DNA of 64,000 bases. It comes from Saccharothrix sp. NRRL B-16314 (lineage in GTDB: Bacteria > Actinomycetota > Actinomycetes > Mycobacteriales > Pseudonocardiaceae). Of the stretch, positions 17,216-26,142 are shown one piece after another. A program made the position numbers and the translations under genes. The notes under the pieces are model-generated. The model saw only the letters and a list, made by a program, of their open reading frames with translations, was not told the origin of the DNA and ran no database searches. The stretch covers positions 144,199 through 208,198 of the forward strand of contig NZ_JNXC01000019.1 in assembly GCF_000716595.1 (NCBI RefSeq). Direction: 5' to 3'. The first letter of the stretch is position 1. Every line of letters starts with the position of its first letter.

Positions 17216-18723
17216 TGCCGCTGGCCGACTACCACCGCCGCGTCGCAGTCGCGGCCTCCCAGGTGATCGCCGGGTTCGACGAGCAACTGTTCGAGGCCGC
17301 ATTGGCGAATACCCGCATCGGCATCGCCCTCGGCCGCGAGGCCGCCGAAACCCGTGAGGGGCGGGCGCTGGCCGATCTCACCGTCAGGCTGCTCGCCCGG
17401 CTCTATCCCACCCTCGCCTTCCTGCACGGCCCTGGCGCGGAAGCACTGTCCACCGAGCTGAGCAGGCTCGCGAGGGCGGTCAACCCGAACATCACCATCA
17501 TCGACCACGCCGCTGTGGGTATCGCCATCGGCCTCGACGCCCCCACCTTCGAGCGGACCTTCCACGCCGGGGCCGACGCCTGGACCGCCCTGCTGTCCTG
17601 CCGCGTTCCCCAGCCCGTCGGCGACAGCGCGATCCCGTTCGGCGCCGGTGCCGCCGCGTGCTTCGCCGCCGCGGCGGTCTTCCGGACCGTGCTGATGGGC
17701 GAGATGGATCCCGTGTCCGACGACCTCACCGTGTCGTGCCTGGACGGTATCGACCCGATCACCGCTCCCGACGTGCCAGAGGATGGATGGGCGCTAGCGC
17801 ACCCGACCGTGCTGGTCGGGTGCGGCGCCGTGGGACAGGCTGCGGTATGGGCCCTGGGCCGCAGCCCCGTGCAGGGCGGCCTGGAACTCGTCGACCACGA
17901 GTCGGTCGAGTTGAGCAACATCCAACGCTACGTCCTCACCACGCGGGCCGACGAGAACGCCGGGAAAGCCGAACTGGCGGCCAGAACCCCCACCGACGGT
18001 CTGGTTTTGACCCCTCGGCCCCAGGAGTGGGCAAACTTCACGGCCACCCACGGCTACCACTGGGGAACAGCGCTGGTCGCCGTGGATTCGGCGACAGCGC
18101 GACGCGCGGTCCAAGCCTCGCTCCCGGGCTGGATTGCCAACGCCTGGACCCAACCCGGTGACCTCGGCGTATCCACCCACGCCTTCCGCACCGACGCGTG
18201 CCTGTCCTGCCTGTACCTGCCGACCGGTCAGACCTCCAGCGAGGACGCCGTCGTGGCCTCGGCTCTGGGCATCAACCCGCTGGTCGCAGAGGTGCGGACG
18301 TTGCTGCACTCTCATGGGCCGGTGCCCGCGCCCTTGCTCGATGCGATCGCAACCGGCCTCGGCATCGCCCGGGACGCCTTGACCCGGTTCGAGGGACGCC
18401 CCATCCGCGAGCTGTACGTGGAGGGAATCTGCGGTGGTGGTGTCATTCCGCTGGGGCAGACTGGACACCCTCCACAGGACGTACACGTCCCCCTGGCCCA
18501 CCAGTCCGCACTCGCCGGAGTTCTGCTGGCGGCTCGACTGGTCCGCAGGACAGCAGGCATCGACCCCGGCGGGACGCAGATCACCGGCTTCAACGTCCTA
18601 CGGAGCCCGGCCCCATATCCCACTCGACCAGCCCTTAAGGACTCCCGGGGCACCTGCGTCTGCCAAGACTCCGACTACCTGCGGGTGTACCAGGAGAAGT
18701 GGCCAGCTGAACCGGTTGACTGA
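17215..18723 (+). CDS. E1-like ThiF-family adenylyltransferase
   Basis: A 502-residue protein whose ATG overlaps the JAMM stop by one base. The ThiF core begins near residue 195 with the ATP-binding loop VGCGAVGQA (about 200-208), the acidic ELVDHESVELSNIQR strand and GKAEL lysine. CLSCLYLP near residue 328, GICGGG and a late CVCQD may supply a zinc site and the catalytic cysteine; which one is catalytic is unclear. The N-terminal 190 residues are an extra helical domain seen in bacterial E1 proteins of such operons. It would adenylate and charge the Ub-like Gly-Gly tail. An IS element begins 29 bp after its stop. Confidence 0.85.
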   Translation: MPLADYHRRVAVAASQVIAGFDEQLFEAALANTRIGIALGREAAETREGRALADLTVRLLARLYPTLAFLHGPGAEALSTELSRLARAVNPNITIIDHAAVGIAIGLDAPTFERTFHAGADAWTALLSCRVPQPVGDSAIPFGAGAAACFAAAAVFRTVLMGEMDPVSDDLTVSCLDGIDPITAPDVPEDGWALAHPTVLVGCGAVGQAAVWALGRSPVQGGLELVDHESVELSNIQRYVLTTRADENAGKAELAARTPTDGLVLTPRPQEWANFTATHGYHWGTALVAVDSATARRAVQASLPGWIANAWTQPGDLGVSTHAFRTDACLSCLYLPTGQTSSEDAVVASALGINPLVAEVRTLLHSHGPVPAPLLDAIATGLGIARDALTRFEGRPIRELYVEGICGGGVIPLGQTGHPPQDVHVPLAHQSALAGVLLAARLVRRTAGIDPGGTQITGFNVLRSPAPYPTRPALKDSRGTCVCQDSDYLRVYQEKWPAEPVD

Positions 18724-18752
18724 GCGGAGCTGCGCTCAAACCGGGGTACCTA

Positions 18753-19769
18753 GTGGCGTGTCTCGGAGGGTCGGCCCGGTAATCGGTCCTATGGGTTGAT
18801 CGGCGAGGCTGGTCCTGCATGCCGAGTGCGGGAGGTGGTCGTGGCTCGTCGACCGAGTGTGTTCGTGAGGCCCTTGTCGATGGAGGAGGGCCGGAAGCTT
18901 CAGCGGGTCACCAGGACCGCGAAGGACCCGGTGCGGTTGCGGCGGGCGATCGTGGTGTTGATGTCCGGCCAGGGCCAGTCGGTCCGGGACATCACCTCGT
19001 TGATGCAGGTGAGCGAGGACTACGTCCGTGACGTGATCCACGCCTTCAACGGGCGGGGGTTCGCGGCGCTGGACCCAAAATGGAGCGGCGGGCGGAGTCG
19101 GACGATCGGTGAGGCGATCCGTGAACGGATCTGCCTGATCGCCCGCACTGCATTCCTCGTCAAAATGCAGCGGATCCTCGACCTCTACGACCACCCGCCC
19201 GACGACGGCCGGGTGATCTGCGTCGACGAGTTCGGTCCGCTCAACCTGATGCCGCGCAAGGGCAAGGCCTGGCGGTCCGCCGGATCGCCCCACCGATTAC
19301 GGGCGACCTACAACCGCCGCCACGGCGTGATGCACATGCTCGCCGCACTCGACCTGACCACCGGGAAGATCCACTACCGGATCCGGCGCCGCAAACGCCA
19401 CGCCGAGTTTCTCGACCTGCTCAAGACCCTGCGCGCCCGGTGGCCCGACCAGCGGCTCTACCTGGTCATGGACAACTTCTCCCCACACCGACACCCCGAC
19501 GTCCGCGAGTGGGCCGCCGACAACGACGCCGAACTGGTGTTCCTGCCGACCTACTCCAGCTGGTTGAACTGGATCGAGGCCGAGTTCGCCGCCCTGCGCT
19601 ACTTCGCCCTCAACGGCACCGACCACCGCACCCACACCGAACAAAACGCCGCCATCGCCTCGTTCATCCGCTGGCGCAACGCCCGAGCCCAGCCCAAGAC
19701 CGGCTTCGCCACCGACTCACCCATCCGCACCTGGACCCATTACCCGGCCATGGCTGCGTGACAAGCCAC
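18753..19769 (+). mobile_element. IS630-type element, internally deleted
   Basis: Terminal inverted repeats GTGGCGTGTC (18753-18762) and its near copy (GTGGCTTGTC on the other strand, 19769-19760) bound the element. Each is flanked by TA inside CTAG, as expected for IS630 insertion at TA. It lies directly behind the E1-like gene and contains one transposase gene with a deletion, so it is probably immobile. Confidence 0.65.
18841..19761 (+). CDS. IS630-type transposase with in-frame internal deletion
   Basis: A GTG at 18841 after GGGAGG gives 306 residues. An N-terminal helix-turn-helix (LRRAIVVLMSGQGQSVRDITSL in part) is followed by CVDEFGPLNL, VMDNFSPH and SWLNWIEAEF, which carry the DDE residues. 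Between RERICLIAR and FLVKMQRILDLYD the segment of roughly 60-90 residues usual in relatives is missing, so the reading frame is kept but the linker region is lost. It is probably inactive. Confidence 0.75.
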   Translation: MARRPSVFVRPLSMEEGRKLQRVTRTAKDPVRLRRAIVVLMSGQGQSVRDITSLMQVSEDYVRDVIHAFNGRGFAALDPKWSGGRSRTIGEAIRERICLIARTAFLVKMQRILDLYDHPPDDGRVICVDEFGPLNLMPRKGKAWRSAGSPHRLRATYNRRHGVMHMLAALDLTTGKIHYRIRRRKRHAEFLDLLKTLRARWPDQRLYLVMDNFSPHRHPDVREWAADNDAELVFLPTYSSWLNWIEAEFAALRYFALNGTDHRTHTEQNAAIASFIRWRNARAQPKTGFATDSPIRTWTHYPAMAA

Positions 19770-19785
19770 TAGTAGACCGTCGCTG

Positions 19786-20343
19786 CTAATTTTTGGGATA
19801 TAGGTGGCGGAGTCGGGTGCGGGCATCGGCGGTGGTGAAGTGCCAGTCGACCTGACGCTGGTCGGTGTTGGTGGCGTGCTGCCATGCGGCGAGTTCGGTG
19901 TTGAGCGTGTCGAGGTCGTCGATGCGGCGGTCCAGGCATTGGCGGGCCAGTGTGGACAGTTCGATCTCTGCGATGTTGAGCCAGGATCCGTGTTTGGGGG
20001 TATGGTGGATCTCCAGGCGTCGGGCTAGGGCGAACGCGGTGGCCGGGTCGAAAGCCTCGTAGAGGGACGCGATGGTGTGGGTGTTGAGGTTGTCCATCAC
20101 CAGGACGACCTTCTCCGCCTCGGGGTAGTCGACGGTCAGGAGCCGTTCGACCTGTCCGGCCCAGTCGACCCTGGTCCGGCAAGGTTGTGCGTCGACCCGC
20201 CACCACCCGCCCAGGGGTTCGACCCAGCGGAAGATCGAGCAGGTGCCGTGACGGACGTACTCGCTGTCCTGCTCGGGATTCCGTCCCGGTGTGGCGGGGA
20301 TCGGGTCACGGGCGTGCGCCAGGAGCTGGTAGGGCTTCTCGTC
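19786..20343 (-). pseudogene. C-terminal half of another IS630-type transposase
   Basis: Homology begins abruptly at [15 protein letters not shown] and continues through [32 protein letters not shown] to RLRHLYPKN at the end. The DDE catalytic residues in VMDNLNTH and SWLNIAEIE remain. The N-terminal DNA-binding half is absent; upstream sequence in any frame does not extend it. It reads opposite to the IS630 element next to it and separates the Ub-like operon from the SMC operon. Confidence 0.7.
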
Positions 20344-20551
20344 CATGCGACTCCTCGCTCGCACGCATGTCGGCGCTGACGAAGATGTAGTCGAACCGGC
20401 CCGACATCACCGCCTGACCGGCGAAGCCGAACAGGTTCGTCACGGTCACGGCCCAGTCCTCCAGCCTGTTGATGTTTCCAGTTCCCACGTCTTCAGCGCC
20501 TGCTCGCCGGCTGCCAGAGCCGCCAGCGCCCACTGGGAACTCCACTCGCCC

Positions 20552-21952
20552 CTACGTTATTTGCCGGAGTTCCTCCAATAGTTCGGGCAGTACTTCCTCG
20601 TACAACGTTTCCTGCTCGCGCCCTTCACCGTTCAGAGCTATGGCGGATGCAAGGTCCCGCAACGACTCTGGCCCTTCAGCGGCGAGTGCTGCGGCGCGCC
20701 CACGTCCCCGTGTCAACTGCTCCGCCGTCTGGAGCCGCCATGGTCCTGCTTCCCAAAACCTCCGGTCCATGCCGACTGGGGTGATCGGGCGGTCGAGCCT
20801 GCGGGATAAGTCGGCCACGATCGACACACCGTCGGCGTCCAGGTCACACCAAGCGGCGAGCCGTCGTGGGCTCAACGCACGCAGAAGATCCACAAGCGCG
20901 TGACTGGCATAGCCGCGTCCCCAGACGCAGAGCCAGTGCTCAGTGATTCCGGGGTACTCGCATACCCGCTGGAACGTGTCCTTGTTTTCGATGACCAGGA
21001 TGCCTTCGAGCGAGGTCGTGTCGACTTCGCCGAGGGCGTGGAGGGCGTTGGCGGGAAGCCCGATCCACGGTCCGGCTACGCCCGCGTCCGCAGCGACCGA
21101 GTCGATGTGCCAGATCAACGGTCCACGCATGAGGATCTCGACGTCGGTGCCGTCCACCGCGTCTGAGAACTCCATGTTGACCAGGTTGGCGAACGCTATT
21201 CGTTGTTGGAGGGTGAACTTCTTGCTGTCGTTGAACGCGAAGCCTGCCAACTCCTTGAGGGTCACTCGTCGACCTGCCCGTCGACCTGCCAGCCACACAC
21301 ACGCGGCCCGGATCGCCGCTTCGTACACCGACCACAATGCGGCACGGGTGCGCGATCCCTCCGGGACGCGGAGCGGGCCGCCGTCTGGGACCCTCGCGAG
21401 GAGATCCCGTTCCTCGGCCAGGTCCGGCTCGTTTTCCATGATCCCGAGTAACTCGGAGCGACGTTCATCCGGGTCGACCCGACCGGTGAGTTCTGCGACA
21501 TAGTCGTCCGCGACGGCCGCCCACGCATCGGTGAGCCTGAACGAGACGGGTGAGTAGTCGAAGCCGGCGACGTCGAGCCGGAGTATCCCCACGCCAGCGC
21601 GGACCATCTCCATCGTCACGTCCCATGCCTGGTCGCCGAGCCGAGTTCTCATGCCTGACCAGCGGCGAGATGTTCCGGTCTGCAGGAACCACACGAGATC
21701 GCGGCGCTCGACGGCCGTCGGCAGGGCGAAGTCCTGCGGTTGCTTCTCCGGCAGCAGGTCCGCCATGGTCACGTTAGGTCGGCGTTTACGGTCCCGCCGC
21801 ATCGTGTCGCCGTTGACCTGCGTCGGTTTGGCCCGCGGCACGGAGTAGGCGGCGACTCCTTCCGGCAATTCTGGCAGCGGCACGGGCATTCGACCGACGC
21901 TCTCCCCGATAAGAAACCCGTGGTGGACACGAGGCGTGTCGGCATCATTCAT
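20552..21952 (-). CDS. JetD-like Toprim nuclease subunit
   Basis: A 466-residue protein, last gene of a leftward five-gene operon, overlapping the SMC gene by 8 bp. The C-terminal Toprim-like region shows ILVIENKDTF near residue 320 and WGRGYASHALVDLL, then WCDLDADGVSI near residue 370. These are the acidic metal-binding motifs of the DUF2220/JetD topoisomerase-VI-like domain. In Wadjet systems JetD cuts plasmid DNA after the SMC complex has extruded loops. The N-terminal half (winged-helix-like arm domain) is diverged. The gene order and the Toprim motif support the call. Confidence 0.78.
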   Translation of the reverse strand: MNDADTPRVHHGFLIGESVGRMPVPLPELPEGVAAYSVPRAKPTQVNGDTMRRDRKRRPNVTMADLLPEKQPQDFALPTAVERRDLVWFLQTGTSRRWSGMRTRLGDQAWDVTMEMVRAGVGILRLDVAGFDYSPVSFRLTDAWAAVADDYVAELTGRVDPDERRSELLGIMENEPDLAEERDLLARVPDGGPLRVPEGSRTRAALWSVYEAAIRAACVWLAGRRAGRRVTLKELAGFAFNDSKKFTLQQRIAFANLVNMEFSDAVDGTDVEILMRGPLIWHIDSVAADAGVAGPWIGLPANALHALGEVDTTSLEGILVIENKDTFQRVCEYPGITEHWLCVWGRGYASHALVDLLRALSPRRLAAWCDLDADGVSIVADLSRRLDRPITPVGMDRRFWEAGPWRLQTAEQLTRGRGRAAALAAEGPESLRDLASAIALNGEGREQETLYEEVLPELLEELRQIT

Positions 21953-24900
21953 CCGGCGTACCCCTCTTGATCCAGTCGGCGGTCAGGTCGACCTGCTCCG
22001 AGTTCTCGTTGAACGCCCACGCTCGAGTCGGCCGGTTGTAGGCGTCGGAGGTCGAGGCGTGGGAGAACCACAAAAGGGCGCCGCACACGTCCGCCGCATC
22101 GACCAGCACACTATCTTGACAGGTTCCGAGGATTGTCACGCGTTGATGCGCAGCTACACGCTTGAGCGCGCCCAGCACGTCCTTGCGATTGACTTCACCG
22201 AGGCTGTTGCCCAGTTCGTCGAGGACGAGGACGCGTCCGTGGGTATCGGCGTCGGCGAGCACGGCAGCGAGCACGAGCTGCACGGCATACACCTTGACCT
22301 GTGCACCGTTGGCTACCTCCCGGTACGGCACGTAGGTGCCGCTGCTCGAGCGCTTCCAGCGTGGCGAAACCTCCCAGACCCACTCGCCGTCGGCGGGAGG
22401 TTCGACCGCCCGGAAGTGCAATTCAGCACCGCAGCCACCACGTTCGATGTCGAGGCTGTCGAACTTGTCGCTGATGCGGTTGAAGATTGCCTCGACTCTC
22501 TGACTGATCATGCTCTGCAACAGGACGTGCCGGTCCTCTTGGTCGGCAAGTTCACGTTCGAGGTCAGCGAGCGTGCCGGCGTGTTCTCGTCGTTGTTTCT
22601 CCACTCGCTGCACTGTCAACCGATCGGAGTCGGCCATCCCATCGAGCTTCACATGCAGCGGTGTCGCAATCTGCGGGAGACCGACAGCCGGTGGCACATC
22701 CACAGGGGAGGCGGCCAGAGCAAGACGCAGCAGCAGTGCCTGGCGCATTTCATCCGGAAGCGATGACTCGACGCTCTCATCGATGCCGTACTGTGCAGTC
22801 GCTCGGCTCAGGTCGTCGACCGCCGCCGCCCGACGGTCCGCCACGGAGAGGTCGGTCGAGTTGGCCGCGACGTATCCCCGAGCATGGTGCTCATCACTTT
22901 GCCAAAGGCCACGCCACAACTCGACCTTCAGGCTTTCCCGTTCCTTGACTCGCGCTTTGACTTTGTCCCTGGCTTGTGATTCTTTTTCCTTCGCAGCATC
23001 GAGTTGGAGGGTGTAAAGCCGAACTCGATCAGCGTGCCCCCTGAGGAGGTCGCTGGCTTCCTCCCAGGCCTTCTGCGCTTTCCGCTCCTTGCCGTCGGAT
23101 TCTGCCCATAGCCGGTCCAGCTCGGCGATCCGGTTGGCCAATCCGGTGTCCAGTTCGGCAATCTCACCCAACCTCGCGGCCGCGTGGGCAGCCTTGCACT
23201 GCTGCTTGGCCAGAAGCAGGAGGGCACTGGCCGCCTTCGACTCGGTGACGGCACCGTCACACGCTAGCCGCGCTTCGTCTACCTTCTGCCGCGCCGTACG
23301 CAGCATTGCCTCTCGGCCGGTGATCGGATCTGCGAACCCGCCCGAGACCGTCAGGTGGAGCTCTGCGTCGTGGACGTCGTCCGGCTCCGGGCGCGCAGCG
23401 AACCGCTCCTCCAACGTGCCCAGGAACTGGCCGATGGGCAGACGAGAGGAAACGCCAGATATGGCTCGGTCTGACGCCGGATCCGATTGGATGATCTGCG
23501 CGCCGGCGTGCTCGGTCAGAAGCGCACGTGCGTCGTCCGCGTCTTTCCCGATGCTTACAATCACCGCATCACGCCAAGGAGCGAGCCTCGGCTCCCAGAC
23601 AGCGCGTACCTCGTCGGCGAGGGTCACGACGTCCATCAACGAAGTCGCCGTGACGCCTCGTGCTTCGAGAACGTCGACGAGAAGTCCGGCTGTGCCGCTA
23701 CGCCCGCGGCCAACCCGATCGAATTCGTCCTGAGCCGCGTCCAAGGCGGCGGAAAGCTTCTCGAGTTCAACCTTCGCCTTGGCGTGTGAAGTTTCGGCCT
23801 CGGACTGTCGCAGCGCAGCGTCTTCTGGCGTGCTGCCGTCCCAGCCGTCCACCTGCTGCAACAAGGCCCTGCGCTCGTCCGCGAGCTCGGAACGCTTCGC
23901 CGCCTTCGCGGTGCGTTCATCCCGCAAGGAGGATGCCGCCTGCTTGGCCAAATCCCAATCGCGGCGTGCACGCTCCTCACTCGAGGCGAGGTCTGTGCGT
24001 GCCTTGAGTTCGTTGAGCTCGGCTTCGATTTCCCCTACCCGCTCAACGGATGTGGCGTGCGTCTTCCGGAGCTCGACGAGTTGGACGTCGAGTTCGCGAT
24101 CCCTGTCGAGAACGGCCAGGTAACGCCCCGCGAGGTAGCCCTGCCAGTGTCCCAACGCGGTGTCGAGGCTCGCGCGCGCCGCGTCCCTGCTGGCAACGGC
24201 GTCCAACTCTGCCTGTTCCCTCTGCCACCGTGCCTGACCGTCGGCAACACACTCGTCGCGCATCCGCCGCTGTTCGAGCACTTTGCCCCGCTGTGCTCGC
24301 TCGTCGTCGAGGTGTGCTTTCGAACCGGACAGCGCGATCAGCGATGCGCCGATGTCGCGGGGTTCCATCTCGGTCATCTGCTGGCTCAGCAGGGACGGTG
24401 CGGCCGGTCGCAGAGGTGTGTCGAGGTAGGTGAGGCACCGGGGGGCATCACCGAAGAAGAACTGGGACATCCGCCGGGCGGACACCGTTCCGTTGCGTTT
24501 GACGGCCTGCCAGAGCTCCTCGGCTTGCGACAACCGCTCGAACTCGTCCTTGCCTTGAGCGAGATGGATGCCATCGGCCCATCTGGCCTCGATGTAGGGT
24601 GCCGAGGTGGAGATGCGGACCCACACGGTGAGTGCGTTCGCAGCCGGATCCTCGAAGTCGGCGAAGACCCCGGCCACGAAGCCGTGATCCGCCGGAGGCA
24701 CCTTCTGGGATGGGTCGATCCCTGCGGAGTCCGGTCGGAAGAGGATGCCTGCGGCTGTCTTCCCACCTTGGGTGTCCATCCGCCACTGCGGGTCACCGAG
24801 CAGGATCGACACGGCGCCGAGAAAGCTCGTCTTGCCCGAGCCGTTGGAATCCCCCTTGGGGCCCTGCCCCGACACCGCGATGAAGGTCCCCGGCACCAGA

Positions 24901-25013
24901 GGCACCGGATGGGTGGTGAGCCGCGCAATGTCGAAGGTCTGCACCACGAGGAGGTGACGCTCACCGACCTCGCCTCGACTGGCGGTTCTCGGGATGCTGA
25001 GAGATTCGGTCAT
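21945..25013 (-). CDS. JetC-like SMC ATPase
   Basis: A 1022-residue SMC/MukB-type ATPase. The Walker A loop GPKGDSNGSGKTSFL is at residues 51-65. Two long coiled-coil arms flank a central hinge-like region, and the Walker B motif VLVLDELGNSLGEVN is near residue 930, with the catalytic Glu kept. It should load on DNA with the kleisin-like and winged-helix subunits and extrude loops using ATP. It overlaps both neighbours by a few bases, so the five subunits are co-translated. Length is similar to JetC and shorter than MukB. Confidence 0.85.
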   Translation of the reverse strand: MTESLSIPRTASRGEVGERHLLVVQTFDIARLTTHPVPLVPGTFIAVSGQGPKGDSNGSGKTSFLGAVSILLGDPQWRMDTQGGKTAAGILFRPDSAGIDPSQKVPPADHGFVAGVFADFEDPAANALTVWVRISTSAPYIEARWADGIHLAQGKDEFERLSQAEELWQAVKRNGTVSARRMSQFFFGDAPRCLTYLDTPLRPAAPSLLSQQMTEMEPRDIGASLIALSGSKAHLDDERAQRGKVLEQRRMRDECVADGQARWQREQAELDAVASRDAARASLDTALGHWQGYLAGRYLAVLDRDRELDVQLVELRKTHATSVERVGEIEAELNELKARTDLASSEERARRDWDLAKQAASSLRDERTAKAAKRSELADERRALLQQVDGWDGSTPEDAALRQSEAETSHAKAKVELEKLSAALDAAQDEFDRVGRGRSGTAGLLVDVLEARGVTATSLMDVVTLADEVRAVWEPRLAPWRDAVIVSIGKDADDARALLTEHAGAQIIQSDPASDRAISGVSSRLPIGQFLGTLEERFAARPEPDDVHDAELHLTVSGGFADPITGREAMLRTARQKVDEARLACDGAVTESKAASALLLLAKQQCKAAHAAARLGEIAELDTGLANRIAELDRLWAESDGKERKAQKAWEEASDLLRGHADRVRLYTLQLDAAKEKESQARDKVKARVKERESLKVELWRGLWQSDEHHARGYVAANSTDLSVADRRAAAVDDLSRATAQYGIDESVESSLPDEMRQALLLRLALAASPVDVPPAVGLPQIATPLHVKLDGMADSDRLTVQRVEKQRREHAGTLADLERELADQEDRHVLLQSMISQRVEAIFNRISDKFDSLDIERGGCGAELHFRAVEPPADGEWVWEVSPRWKRSSSGTYVPYREVANGAQVKVYAVQLVLAAVLADADTHGRVLVLDELGNSLGEVNRKDVLGALKRVAAHQRVTILGTCQDSVLVDAADVCGALLWFSHASTSDAYNRPTRAWAFNENSEQVDLTADWIKRGTPDE

Positions 25014-25642
25014 GTCGGCGGGTTCTCCGGGATTTCTTGTCGGATGGCACGTAGTCGTCGGATGGACAAGGCCAGATCGCCTTGCGGCTCCGCCAGCAAG
25101 ATCAGCTCGTCGAACAGCGTGTCCGTCGCTGCCGGGGTCAGGCGGAGGAATTGCCTGCCGGGGACGATCCCGCCGGTAACGGATCGCACGAGTTCGGCCT
25201 TGGTGAGTTGGCGTAGAGCGCTGTCCGCGGTGCCATATTTGAGTCGGCCCTCGCGCACGAGCAGATCACGCGGCACGGGATGGCCGTTTTCCCAAGGACT
25301 TTCCTTCGGAACCAACCCTTGAGCCCGGGGCAGTGCAACTGAGAGCAGCAGGACCATCGCAAGAATGGCGCGTTCGTCGCGCGGAAGGACACCGATTCCC
25401 AACCGGGCGAGTTGGGCAGCGATGGTGTCGTCGTAAGCGGAGAGGTAACCGTTGCCTACTCTGATCAGGACCCGGCCCGCCTCAGTGAGCAATCGCTCGA
25501 CGACCTGCCGGGACGCCGGCTCAAGCAACGCGCGAAAAGCCGACTGTGGTACCGGCAACAGAGAGGTCTCTACAGCCGCCAACGCCGCGAGGACTTCGGC
25601 ACGCCGTTGGGTGGTGAGCGTGGACAGCAGATCATCGGTCAT
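25010..25642 (-). CDS. JetB-like (MukE/KITE-like) subunit
   Basis: A 210-residue, mostly helical protein with a winged-helix-like C-terminal half (DLLVREGRLKYGTADSALRQ, then a beta-wing FLRLTP). Its size and place directly before the SMC gene match JetB (DUF4194-type, MukE-like) of Wadjet operons; the sequence family itself could not be confirmed by eye. It overlaps both neighbours by 4 bp. Its expected role is to bridge the kleisin-like subunit and DNA. Confidence 0.65.
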   Translation of the reverse strand: MTDDLLSTLTTQRRAEVLAALAAVETSLLPVPQSAFRALLEPASRQVVERLLTEAGRVLIRVGNGYLSAYDDTIAAQLARLGIGVLPRDERAILAMVLLLSVALPRAQGLVPKESPWENGHPVPRDLLVREGRLKYGTADSALRQLTKAELVRSVTGGIVPGRQFLRLTPAATDTLFDELILLAEPQGDLALSIRRLRAIRQEIPENPPT

Positions 25643-26142
25643 TCTGACCCGCCTACCGAAGGTAGCCGAGCGTATTCGCGGCGCATCAGAGCGATCTCCG
25701 GTTCACGCCACAACGACATTGCAGGTCCGAGCTTGATCACGGATGCCGTCGCGTCGTACAGTATGTATCCACACGCTTCCAGCCGGTTGAGGCCTGATGT
25801 CACGTTGGAGACGCCGAGCGTCTCCACTGCGGACCGGACGTCGTCGATCGCGGCCGGTGCCCCGGGATACGGAGGCTGGTCGGGATCCGGCCAACACGCA
25901 CGGAGACATGCTGCGAACACCAGCACCGCCGTGCTCGGCAACATCGGGGGTCCATGTGCGGCTTCAAGGCCGAACACGACCTCATCAGTCCACCCGAGGA
26001 TGACTTCACCCGGTGCCGCATCGACGAGGACGCGTCCCGCCCGTCGTGCGGCACCATCCATCTGAGCCCTGTCGTGAGAGGTGATGGATGCGGCGCGTTG
26101 TGCACGTAGACGCGCTAGCCACAGCGCGTGATCCGCCGTCAC
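25639..26142 (-). CDS. Small winged-helix-like extra subunit
   Basis: A 167-residue protein between the JetA-like and JetB-like genes, overlapping each by 4 bp. It contains a helical repeat-like region, DDVRSAVETLGVSNVTSGLN followed by RLEACGYILYD and VIKLGP, which reads as a winged helix with a beta wing. Standard Jet operons have four genes, so this is an additional component, perhaps a second KITE-like partner or a split part of JetA or JetB. No known family was recognised. Confidence 0.65.
   Translation of the reverse strand: MTADHALWLARLRAQRAASITSHDRAQMDGAARRAGRVLVDAAPGEVILGWTDEVVFGLEAAHGPPMLPSTAVLVFAACLRACWPDPDQPPYPGAPAAIDDVRSAVETLGVSNVTSGLNRLEACGYILYDATASVIKLGPAMSLWREPEIALMRREYARLPSVGGSE

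Noticed and set aside
20365..20551. Leftward peptide with [17 protein letters not shown] and DYIFVSADM
   Set aside because: It reads protein-like for about 30 residues only, with no start, ribosome site or family match; it may be a remnant, but support is too thin.
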